Under the pieces are notes generated by a model that saw nothing but the letters and a program-made list of their open reading frames with translations, was not told where the DNA came from and made no database searches. Below, piece after piece: positions 1-5,479 of a stretch of DNA of 6,249 nucleotides. The first letter of the stretch is position 1, and each line of letters begins with the position of its first letter. The stretch lies in the NCBI GenBank assembly GCA_022013395.1, contig JAKLQL010000553.1:1-6249 (forward strand). The letters are read 5' to 3'. Both the position numbers and the translations under genes were made by a program. Origin of the DNA: Acetobacterium sp. Lineage in GTDB: Bacteria; Bacillota; Clostridia; Eubacteriales; Eubacteriaceae.

Positions 1-590
1 CTTCGATTGCCTCGGTTCCCTTGGACGATGGTGTATCTTTTTATATCAAGAGCATTGGTGAGATAATGGATGAAGCTGAGTATCCGGGGATCCGGGTTAG
101 TATCGAGACAAAATTTGACGGCGTGATCACACCATTTAAGGTGGATATTTCCACAGGTGATATCATTACCCCTAAAGAAATTCGATATCAACTCAAACTG
201 ATGTTGGAAGAACGTCAAATTGATATATGGGCTTACAATCTGGAGACGATTCTGGCCGAAAAGTTGGAAACCATTATTTCACGCAATACTACCAATACCC
301 GCATGAGAGATTTTTATGACATCCACAGCCTACTCCAATTGTATGGTGAAAATATGAATCCTGTAGTTTTTAATCAGGCACTGATGGCAACTGCGAACAG
401 GCGTGGGACAGAGCATTATTTAACCGATATGCGGTTGATCGTTGATGAAGTGGAAAATAGCAGTGTCATGGAAAATCTTTGGCTGGCTTATCAAAAGAAA
501 TTTTCTTATGCATCGGAAATTACCTGGAAGACAATCATGGAATCCGTCCGTAATTGCATGGGGTTGATCAGAATGGAGGGCAAACATTAG
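1..590 (+). CDS. AbiEii/AbiGii-family nucleotidyltransferase toxin, 3' part (5' end outside window)
   Basis: The reading frame is open from the window edge (first full codon at 3) and runs to the TAG at 588-590. The TTG at 21 is not the true start, because family-like sequence (SIASVPLDDGVSF) continues upstream of it. Recognisable AbiEii segments are IPLDDG/VPLDDG near the edge, KVDISTGDIITP, a NLETILAEKLETIISRN helix and the RMRDFYDIHSL motif typical of the C-terminal half. The N-terminal nucleotide-binding GG/GS motif must lie off the window. About 195 codons are visible of a family usually near 300 residues. AbiEii proteins are the toxins of type IV toxin-antitoxin / abortive-infection systems, acting in the cytoplasm as nucleotidyltransferases. 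The partner abiEi is normally just upstream in the same operon, so it would lie off the window. No frameshift or stop is visible in this part, so the gene may be intact. Confidence 0.85.
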   Translation, partial: SIASVPLDDGVSFYIKSIGEIMDEAEYPGIRVSIETKFDGVITPFKVDISTGDIITPKEIRYQLKLMLEERQIDIWAYNLETILAEKLETIISRNTTNTRMRDFYDIHSLLQLYGENMNPVVFNQALMATANRRGTEHYLTDMRLIVDEVENSSVMENLWLAYQKKFSYASEITWKTIMESVRNCMGLIRMEGKH

Positions 591-597
591 TTATTAT

Positions 598-627
598 TTG
601 ACAACACATTCGTTTTTAAAGTCTAAT
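598..627 (+). promoter_or_regulatory. Strong sigma-A-type promoter facing the tRNA-Thr 3' half
   Basis: A perfect -35 TTGACA (598-603) is followed after 18 bp by TCTAAT (622-627), a 5/6 match to TATAAT. Transcription would start near 634 and run to the intrinsic terminator ending at 838, giving an RNA of roughly 200 nt that contains the tRNA 3' half. Only a 15-codon reading frame (ATG at 630) follows directly, with no ribosome binding site. The promoter sits 8 bases after the abiEii stop codon. The call rests on consensus match only. Confidence 0.45.
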
Positions 628-682
628 AAATGAAAGTAGTAACATATGTACAAGTATTAATATTCGAAAAAAGATAAAATAG

Positions 683-700
683 TGTCGTAAACATGTCGCA
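683..700 (+). repeat. Paired TGTCGYA direct repeat, 11-bp pitch, beside the tRNA fragment
   Basis: TGTCGTA at 683-689 and TGTCGCA at 694-700 are spaced exactly 11 bp, one helical turn, and end about 40 bp before the tRNA-identical segment begins. Short direct repeats at this pitch next to a tRNA attachment core are what arm-type binding sites of tyrosine integrases look like. The assignment is inference; the repeats are short enough to be chance. Confidence 0.2.
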
Positions 701-736
701 TATCACATAGAAACGTCTGAAATAAGCCATTTACCT

Positions 737-786
737 ACTGATTCGTAATCAGTAGGTCGGGGGTTCGATTCCCCCCGCTAGCTCCA
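737..786 (+). tRNA. tRNA-Thr(CGU) 3' half; partial tRNA, probable attachment site (att)
   Basis: The 3' half of a tRNA is precise: anticodon stem ACTGA/TCAGT (737-741, 749-753), loop TTCGTAA with anticodon CGT at 744-746, variable region AGGTC, T stem GGGGG/CCCCC around loop TTCGATT, 3' acceptor strand CGCTAGC (776-782), discriminator T and encoded CCA (784-786). A 5' acceptor strand GCTAGCG and a D arm would be needed for a complete tRNA; neither is found in the upstream 140 bp. It cannot give a functional tRNA. The usual explanation is a tyrosine-recombinase element that integrated in the tRNA 3' end, pushing the original 3' half to the far side. The full tRNA should then lie to the left of this window. 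Confidence 0.8.
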
Positions 787-808
787 GTAAAAAATAATTA
801 TTTATTGA

Positions 809-838
809 AGAACGGCTTTAGATAAGCCGTTCTTTTTT
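809..838 (+). terminator. Intrinsic terminator of the tRNA-Thr locus
   Basis: A perfect 10-bp stem AGAACGGCTT/AAGCCGTTCT (809-818, 824-833) with a 5-nt loop runs into six T's (833-838). It lies 22 nt after the tRNA CCA end, as expected for the native terminator of the tRNA transcript, and it is duplicated in weaker form at 5548-5578. Confidence 0.85.
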
Positions 839-969
839 ATCTCCCTGCTTACTTTTCTTCATGGAACTCTATCTCTTTAGCTTCCTTTATCTTCGATGTC
901 ATTTTTTATATCATTTATTTTTTGTTCGGTTGCTCATTATTCAATCGCCCTCGTTTTATCTCCCTATTT

Positions 970-1608
970 CTATTTCAGATATTCAACGAACCAATTGGCA
1001 GCCATTTCAGCAACCCTTTCCAACGTGCCTGGTTCTTCGAAAAGATGGGTAGCTCCGGGAATAATTTCAAGTTGCTTAAGCCCGATTATCTTGCGATAGG
1101 CCTTTTGGTTTAATTCGATGACTATATTATCATTTCCCCCAACAATAAAGAGTGTTGGGGATTTTACACTTTGAAGATGAGGCCATGCCAGATCGGGCCG
1201 GCCGCCCCTGGAAACAATAGCATTTACCTGATCTCCCAGTATTGCCGCCGCTTGCAATGCTGCCGCAGCGCCTGTACTGGCACCAAAATATCCGATTGTA
1301 AGGTTTTTTGTTTCTTCCTGCTGCTGTAACCATTTTGTCGTCACAAGTATCCGGTTTGCCAGTAAATCGATATTAAAACGCATTTTATACTTCATGTCTT
1401 CTTCAGTCGTCAGCAAATCCAGCAGCAAAGTCCCAAGGCCATGGATTCTGAGCACCTTTGCCACATAATTATTCCGGGGACTGTTTCTGCTGCTGCCGCT
1501 TCCATGAGCAAACAGCACTACGCTTGTTGTACTTTCTGGAATTTTCAATGAGCCGATTAACTTTATCTGTCCGTCAGGGATATGTACGATCTTATCGATA
1601 CTTTTCAT
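970..1608 (-). CDS. Alpha/beta hydrolase of the dienelactone-hydrolase type
   Basis: This 212-residue cytoplasmic protein has no signal peptide or membrane segment. The alpha/beta-hydrolase landmarks are in order: an HGSGSSRNSPRN oxyanion-side segment at 35-46, the nucleophile elbow GASTG with Ser111, Asp160 in GGNDN and His188 in GATHLF, giving a complete Ser-Asp-His triad. The family includes dienelactone hydrolases and uncharacterised esterases; the substrate cannot be read from sequence. The ATG at 1608 overlaps the upstream phosphoribosyltransferase stop by 4 nt (ATGA), and an AAGGA lies 9 nt before it, so the two are translationally coupled. In other bacteria the same two domains occur adjacent or fused in one polypeptide, which suggests one joint pathway step, still unassigned. 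No clear terminator follows the TAG at 970-972. Confidence 0.85.
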   Translation of the reverse strand: MKSIDKIVHIPDGQIKLIGSLKIPESTTSVVLFAHGSGSSRNSPRNNYVAKVLRIHGLGTLLLDLLTTEEDMKYKMRFNIDLLANRILVTTKWLQQQEETKNLTIGYFGASTGAAAALQAAAILGDQVNAIVSRGGRPDLAWPHLQSVKSPTLFIVGGNDNIVIELNQKAYRKIIGLKQLEIIPGATHLFEEPGTLERVAEMAANWFVEYLK

Positions 1609-2252
1609 ACTGATTCGTCCTTGTTTTCAAAGGCGTTAAGGATCGAAATGACTTCACTGTCTTCTACCTGTGTAAAATCTTCATAATATGCGCCAACCGC
1701 TCCCCGATAATTGGCGTCTATATCAAGCGATACTAACTCATCCACCATAGAATTCAACTTTTGGGCGGTATCATATGGTGTTACCGGAATCGCAATAACC
1801 AGTCGTTTGGGGTTGCGTTTTTTTATCTCATCAATGGCTGCTATCATTGTAAGTCCTGTGGCAATGCCATCGTCTGCTATGATTACTGTTTTTCCTTCAA
1901 CCGAAAACAGTGCTCTTCCCCCTAGAAATATTTCCCTGCGCCTTTTGATCTCGTTACGAACTTTTTTTATTTCCCCGGCCAGCCATTCCGGATCGATATT
2001 CTTAACTTCAGCTGAATTGCAAATAGGATCACCATCCTCAGTTATCGCACAAATAGCGTACTCATTGTTCATGGGATGGCCTATTTTTTTTGTTGAAAGA
2101 ATATCCAGCGGAGCATCTAGCATCTTTGCGATTTCAACCCCCAGAATCACACCGCCTCTGGGTAATGCCAATACGATAACATCCTCGTGCTTATATTTTT
2201 CCAGAGCATTCGCCAGTTTGATTCCCGCATCTTTTCTGTTTTTAAACAACAT
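1605..2252 (-). CDS. Phosphoribosyltransferase family protein (PRTase, type I fold)
   Basis: This 215-residue protein carries an ALPRGG segment at 29-34 (the PPi-loop region), an STKKIGHP segment at 53-60 and the signature PRPP loop VIIADDGIATGLTM at 123-136, with the acidic pair Asp127-Asp128. Members of this fold move a base between PRPP and a nucleotide; this subgroup, usually paired with a dienelactone-hydrolase-like partner, has no agreed substrate, so a purine/pyrimidine salvage role would be a guess. The start at 2252 is supported by AAGGAGG, 7 nt upstream. The gene is first in an operon with the hydrolase, overlapping it by 4 nt. All motifs are present and the frame is clean, so it should be functional. 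Confidence 0.88.
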   Translation of the reverse strand: MLFKNRKDAGIKLANALEKYKHEDVIVLALPRGGVILGVEIAKMLDAPLDILSTKKIGHPMNNEYAICAITEDGDPICNSAEVKNIDPEWLAGEIKKVRNEIKRRREIFLGGRALFSVEGKTVIIADDGIATGLTMIAAIDEIKKRNPKRLVIAIPVTPYDTAQKLNSMVDELVSLDIDANYRGAVGAYYEDFTQVEDSEVISILNAFENKDESV

Positions 2253-2398
2253 GTTTGTCCTCCTTAAATTTCTATTAACTATCCAATACCATCTCTGAAT
2301 AGATCTCTTGGGATCACCTAAACATCTGCTTTATTCTTCACTTCTACCCCATCAAAATATATTCAATCACTTTATTCCGAATTATTCATACAAAGACT

Positions 2399-2425
2399 AT
2401 TTTTAGGTTGATGCACCCTAAAAAT
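2399..2425. repeat. Perfect 9-bp inverted repeat in the PRTase upstream region
   Basis: ATTTTTAGG (2399-2407) and CCTAAAAAT (2417-2425) are perfect complements separated by a 9-nt loop. The hairpin lies about 150 bp upstream of the phosphoribosyltransferase start and 100 bp beyond the istB fragment stop. It could be an operator, an insertion-sequence end or a weak bidirectional terminator (A/T runs on both outer sides); nothing decides between these. I see no other gene or clear promoter between 2253 and 2526. Confidence 0.4.
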
Positions 2426-2526
2426 GCGAAACCTCGCAAGTAAATCAGACTTTTGAGCGACGCACTCTATCAATCAAATATCGGCTTAAAGGGTAGACGA
2501 ATCCCCGGGATTAAAAAAATAAAACG

Positions 2527-2907
2527 CTAAATAAAAGTATTAATCCTCCAGCTATGCTGGGGAGAATAGGGTAAACGGAAGTGTGACGTATGTTGTAAAA
2601 CTGGATAGGCTACAATTAATTGGACAATAAAATTGTGAGCAGGTATGAAGGGGTTATAATAAAAAAATCGGTCGAAAAATCCTCGTTTAATCGATGGGTT
2701 TTCGTCAAACTTGCTGGTATCATAAAAACCATCTTTTTTCTTTTCTCGGATACGATAGCTGTCGCCTTTGATATTGATAGTTGTGGAATGGTGTAATAGA
2801 CGATCCAGTATGGCCGTGGCAACAACGTTATTCCCGAATACTTCACCCCAACTGCCATAAGATTTGTTGGAGGTGAGAATAATAGAGCTTTTTTCATATC
2901 GATTATC
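2527..2907 (-). pseudogene. istB: IS21-family istB helper ATPase, C-terminal fragment
   Basis: Read on the minus strand from 2901, the frame gives RYEKSSIILTSNKSYG, then WGEVFGNN, VVATAILDRLLHHSTTINIKG and SYRIREKKK. This is the conserved C-terminal end of IstB, the AAA+ helper that works with the IS21 transposase IstA. The Walker A and B region and all of istA are missing, and a TAG at 2910-2908 closes the frame six bases upstream of the first family-like residue. Homology therefore stops abruptly near 2901, marking a deletion or recombination junction. The frame remains open beyond the usual IstB end (near 2733) to a TAG at 2527-2529. A GC-rich hairpin with CCAGC/GCTGG arms (2545-2564) follows the core. 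There is no start codon or ribosome binding site; it is a dead remnant. Confidence 0.8.
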
Positions 2908-3021
2908 CTAAACTTGAAATTTTTTCTTTTGTTGAAAAATATTTGAAAAGAAAGATATCTGAAACTGAATTTGAAGGTCGGGTGATTAGAATTTATAATC
3001 GTGAAAAAAACAATATGTGAT
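2896..3021 (+). other. Short open 3' gene-like fragment, unrecognised
   Basis: From just past the istB junction the plus strand is open for about 40 codons to a TGA at 3019-3021, reading DYPKLEIFSFVEKYLKR and then a charged stretch ending REKNNM. The composition looks protein-like and could be the tail of a gene whose front was lost at the junction. I cannot name a family, and there is no start codon with a ribosome binding site. It may equally be chance. Confidence 0.2.
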
Positions 3022-3133
3022 ATCATTCGATATGAGAAAAATAGATAAAGAAGTGTTCAATAAGGATTGTTACAGAAAAAAATTACTATTCGTCATGGAG
3101 GAGGTATTCATGAACTTAAAATAGCACAATGCA

Positions 3134-3168
3134 TTAACTTTCATACTAATAATTGTTACAATATTAGT
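3134..3168 (+). promoter_or_regulatory. abiEi promoter with overlapping palindromic operator
   Basis: TTAACT (3134-3139) and TACAAT (3157-3162) form a promoter with the ideal 17-bp spacer. An inverted repeat lies over the spacer and -10: outer arms ACTAATA (3145-3151) and TATTAGT (3162-3168) are perfect complements, and an inner TTGT-T-ACAA (3153-3161) is itself palindromic. Transcription would start around 3168-3170, about 18 nt before the abiEi start codon. AbiEi antitoxins are known to repress their own operon through inverted repeats in the promoter, so this is a good candidate site for the winged-helix domain encoded just downstream. No binding evidence can be seen from sequence alone. 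Confidence 0.5.
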
Positions 3169-3186
3169 GCGAAAGGAAATGAACTT

Positions 3187-3681
3187 ATGAAACGATACGA
3201 ACAGCGGGACAAATTGATTGCCGATCATGACGGAATTGTTCAAACTTCGCAGGTTGTTGCCGAAGGAATTTCTAAACCTGTTTTTTATGATTATGTCAAA
3301 GCGAAAAAACTTGAACAGGTGGCTCGTGGCGTTTATGCTTCAGCGGATGCATGGACCGATTCACTTTATCTGATTCATATTCGAAGTAAGCAAGCTATCT
3401 TTTCCCATGAAACCGCTTTATTTCTGGGGATGCGGACGTGTGCCTGGCTTTTTGCCGATTCACCCAAAGGTGCAACTGCCAACGCAGTTCTCTACACGCT
3501 GGTGGAATCCGCCCGAGCCAATGAACTTAATGTCTTCGAATATCTGAATTACCTTCTGACAGAAATCCCCAACAGTGACTATTTACAACAGCCGGAAGTT
3601 CTTGAAAAATACCTGCCATGGTCTAATGAATTGCCCGAGGCTTGCAGACTCAATCATAACTACAAAAAGTGCCTCAAATAA
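3187..3681 (+). CDS. Chimeric ORF: AbiEi antitoxin N-terminal domain fused to an IS66 transposase C-terminal tail
   Basis: The 164-residue frame has two unrelated parts. Residues 1 to about 81 match the AbiEi N-terminal winged-helix region: MKRYEQRDKLI start, GIVQTSQVVAEGI, KPVFYDYVKAKKL, VARGVY and FSHETALFLG (72-81). From about 86 on it is the C-terminal end of an IS66-family transposase (TnpC): AWLFADSPKGA, VLYTLVESARANELNVFEYL, and PWSNELPEACR. The junction is near 3430-3441. The AbiEi C-terminal antitoxin domain and the cognate abiEii are absent, as is most of TnpC. The start at 3187 follows AAAGGAAAT and the promoter described above; an upstream TTG at 3067 lies in front of that promoter and is unlikely. 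The product may still bind DNA, but it should not neutralise a toxin in the normal way. A strict annotation would call it a pseudogene. Confidence 0.8.
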   Translation: MKRYEQRDKLIADHDGIVQTSQVVAEGISKPVFYDYVKAKKLEQVARGVYASADAWTDSLYLIHIRSKQAIFSHETALFLGMRTCAWLFADSPKGATANAVLYTLVESARANELNVFEYLNYLLTEIPNSDYLQQPEVLEKYLPWSNELPEACRLNHNYKKCLK

Positions 3682-3744
3682 TGATGACATCCGTATAGCA
3701 GGTTTGGAGCAGATTTGCTATACGCCATCTTTTGGGGCACTTAC
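3436..3744 (+). mobile_element. IS66-family element remnant: tnpC 3' end and right terminal repeat
   Basis: The remnant consists of the last ~79 codons of the transposase (residues AWLF to the TAA at 3679-3681) plus 63 bp ending in TTTTGGGGCACTTAC (3730-3744). Read inward, this is GTAAGTGCCCC, resembling the GTAAGCG-type ends of IS66 elements. The left end, accessory tnpA/tnpB genes and the body of tnpC are missing, so the element was deleted up to its junction in abiEi. The first 8 bases outside the repeat, GGAAAGGG, have no matching copy upstream, and abiEi sequence does not resume after the repeat. A simple insertion therefore does not explain the structure. Confidence 0.7.
3667..3742. repeat. 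Nested inverted repeat at the IS66 end; possible terminator for the minus-strand ATPase gene
   Basis: Outer arms AAGTGCCTCAAA (3667-3678) and TTTGGGGCACTT (3731-3742) pair over 12 bp with one G-U. Inside them CGTATAGCA (3692-3700) and TGCTATACG (3716-3724) are perfect complements around a 15-nt loop. Read on the minus strand, the outer stem runs straight into a short T tract, so it may stop transcripts arriving from the ATPase gene that ends at 3786. Confidence 0.55.
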
Positions 3745-3785
3745 GGAAAGGGTGAAACACCGATGGGAATATTTAATTATAATAT

Positions 3786-4412
3786 TCATTCAAGTAAAAA
3801 ATTTACGATATTGACCTGCTTTATCCCATCTTCGTCCATCGGTAGCTCATCCATAGATATTATAAATTTGGGATAGTGGTCGGCCACTTTTTTTAGTGGA
3901 GCTATTTCACGCTCAAAGGTTGCAGGGTCGAGAATAGTTGCTGAAACCTGATAGTATACCTTATCGTTGCCGAGCATCGCAATAAAATCAATTTTTTTAT
4001 CATCAACCTTACCGATATCGACCGTATAGCCACGTCTCAGAAGCTCCAGATACACAATGTTTTCAAGAATATGATCAATGTCAGCATTTTTATCCCCGAG
4101 CAGCATGCAGCGCAGTCCAAGATCCACTAGATAATATTTTTCAAGAGATTTTAGATGCTGTTTACCCTTGACATCATACCGGTTAGCCTTATATAGAATA
4201 AAGGCACTCGTTAAGGCTTCAATATAGTTTTCAACGGTTACTGAAGTCGTCTTTCGTCCGTAAGAAGTCAGGCTGTCGGCAATTTTCTTCGATGACACAA
4301 TATTGCCAATATTGTCAAAAAGGAATTTAATCACACTTTCAAGTAGGGGAATATCGTTTATTCGTTTTCTGGCAACGACATCCTTGAGTAAAACGGTGTT
4401 ATAGATTCCCAT
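3786..4412 (-). CDS. C-terminal half of the split ATPase: DUF4143 domain
   Basis: The 208 residues begin at MGIYNTVLLKDVVARK, in the middle of the full-length family. They include a winged-helix-like segment (about 25-75), YYLVDLGLR (93-101), ENIVYLELLRRG (117-128), KKIDF with Asp142 and YYQVS (153-157). This last series looks like the degenerate restriction-nuclease-like core seen in DUF4143. The ATG shares one base with the preceding stop (TGATG), so reinitiation could in principle produce this half separately, although it has no Shine-Dalgarno of its own. Confidence 0.65.
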   Translation of the reverse strand: MGIYNTVLLKDVVARKRINDIPLLESVIKFLFDNIGNIVSSKKIADSLTSYGRKTTSVTVENYIEALTSAFILYKANRYDVKGKQHLKSLEKYYLVDLGLRCMLLGDKNADIDHILENIVYLELLRRGYTVDIGKVDDKKIDFIAMLGNDKVYYQVSATILDPATFEREIAPLKKVADHYPKFIISMDELPMDEDGIKQVNIVNFLLE

Positions 4413-4966
4413 CAGATAATCCTGCGAATGTCCTCATCTTCAATAACCGCCACATAGGGGAAACCGCCATTTTTGAAATAGCTGTTCCAGGCGTCCCGCT
4501 GATCGCCGCCAACCAGTTCATAATATTCCGCAAAGGAAAGGGGCAGCATACTGATTTCGATATATCTGCCAGAAAGCAGCGTGGCCAATTCGCCGGAAAG
4601 CACCTGAGCATTCGAACCTGTGATATAAACATCCACATCGTCTTTGATAAACAAGCTATCAACGGCTTTCTGAAACTGAGGTACATTCTGTATTTCATCT
4701 AAAAATACATAGGTCATTTTGTTAGGAATAAGCTGCTTTGTGACATAGTCATGGAGTTTCCGATAGTCAAGTAAATGCTCATTGGCTACGTCCTCAAAGT
4801 TGATCGAGATAATTTGATTGTCCTCAATGCCACATTCTTTCAAATAAGCTCTGAACATTAAAAGCAAGGTAGATTTTCCGCAGCGGCGAATACCCGTAAT
4901 AACCTTGATGATTTTTTTGTCTTTCATTCTTCTCAACTTTTCCATATATTGTTTTCTTTGCACCAT
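4412..4966 (-). CDS. N-terminal half of the split ATPase: AAA_14 P-loop domain
   Basis: The 184 residues hold the Walker A GIRRCGKST at 25-33, Walker B YVFLDEIQ at 86-93 (Asp90-Glu91), a TGSNA sensor-like segment at 116-120 followed by LSGRYIEISMLPLSF, and the GGFP motif at 167-170 that normally precedes the linker to the second domain. All catalytic elements for ATP binding are present. The frame ends four residues after the point of lost homology, at IRRII-stop. Confidence 0.75.
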   Translation of the reverse strand: MVQRKQYMEKLRRMKDKKIIKVITGIRRCGKSTLLLMFRAYLKECGIEDNQIISINFEDVANEHLLDYRKLHDYVTKQLIPNKMTYVFLDEIQNVPQFQKAVDSLFIKDDVDVYITGSNAQVLSGELATLLSGRYIEISMLPLSFAEYYELVGGDQRDAWNSYFKNGGFPYVAVIEDEDIRRII

Positions 4967-4980
4967 GACGAACACCTCCC

Positions 4981-5479
4981 ACTAATGGTACCATAACATG
5001 AAAAGATAATGAAGCAAACAAGTTTTCATCTTATAATATAAAAAAGATTAAATAATTTCAATTTTTTATTATAAAAAATGATAAATAGGCTTTATTAAAT
5101 TAAATAAAAACTCGGACGCCATAAACTTGAGGCTTCAACTTCATAACTATTTGCGTTTGGCAGCAATTGATTTTTCAAGCTGTATTACTAATAAGACCGC
5201 TCGTAGAATAAAAAAGTTTTGTTTAGCAGAGATATCAAAGTGCTATCGATAGAAAAAATTAGAAAAATGTTTATAGAACCAATGATTTATGAAATACTGG
5301 TAGAAGAGCTATTTAGAAAGCATTGGAGTAGCAAAATGGAAGTGGGGGAAATGGTATCGTGCCACTTTCTAACGCTGCTTTGACTAAATGAATTACAGTC
5401 ATTTTCTGGCGTCCATTTGGCGTCCGTTTCTATGAAAAAACATATTAAGTTATGAAAGTTGTTAAAAGCTGACCATATA
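4981..5479. other. About 500 bp without a convincing gene
   Basis: The stretch is AT-rich. The longest plausible frame on the plus strand is open from 5209 to a TGA at 5381-5383, with MFIEPMIYEILVEELF inside. It has no ribosome binding site and no recognisable family. A GGACGCCA at 5114-5121 is the inverted copy of the paired repeat at 5407-5425. I see no RNA gene. Confidence 0.4.
5407..5425 (+). repeat. Paired TGGCGTCC direct repeat, 11-bp pitch, beside the second tRNA fragment
   Basis: TGGCGTCC at 5407-5414 recurs at 5418-5425, exactly 11 bp on, 55 bp before the tRNA-identical core. A third, inverted copy lies at 5114-5121. The position and spacing parallel the TGTCGYA pair before the first tRNA fragment, which fits integrase arm sites at the right end of an integrated element. 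No integrase gene is present to test this against. Confidence 0.35.

Larger units (their letters stand above)
3786..4966 (-). pseudogene. AAA_14/DUF4143 ATP-binding protein, frameshifted
   Basis: Two adjoining minus-strand frames together make one ATPase of about 393 residues, close to the usual ~400 for this family. Reading AGG-ATT-ATC as AGG-GAT-TAT-CTG restores RRDYLMGIYN, a normal family sequence, so one G seems lost near 4421-4423. Such proteins pair an N-terminal P-loop ATPase with a C-terminal DUF4143 region. They are common in accessory DNA of Clostridia, and their cellular role is not settled. The start at 4966 follows GGGAGG at 8 nt; a GTG at 4975 lies inside that Shine-Dalgarno and is rejected. 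An ATGGTACCAT palindrome (4985-4994) overlaps a weak extended -10 (TG-T-TATGGT). The gene may be dead, or this may be a sequencing error. Confidence 0.8.

Noticed and set aside
737..786. A functional tRNA-Thr gene
   Set aside because: The 5' acceptor strand and D arm are absent, so only a 3' half is present.
861..1113. Three overlapping short plus-strand frames
   Set aside because: They lie in the downstream flank of and antisense to the hydrolase gene; hydrophobic composition reflects the T-rich strand and no ribosome binding site is present.
1711..2298. A 195-codon plus-strand frame opposite the phosphoribosyltransferase
   Set aside because: It is antisense to a gene with clear PRPP-loop motifs and a strong ribosome binding site, and its own translation shows no domain.
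2616..3026. A 136-codon minus-strand frame
   Set aside because: It overlaps the istB fragment in the wrong register; the family motifs are read in the neighbouring frame.
3032..3124. A 30-codon plus-strand ORF containing GGAGGAGG followed by ATG and four codons
   Set aside because: The Shine-Dalgarno is good, but the following frame stops after four codons and the longer ORF has no ribosome binding site or family.
3067..3186. TTG start at 3067 for the AbiEi chimera
   Set aside because: It would precede the promoter and operator at 3134-3168, and the added 40 residues do not resemble AbiEi, whose usual start matches the ATG at 3187.
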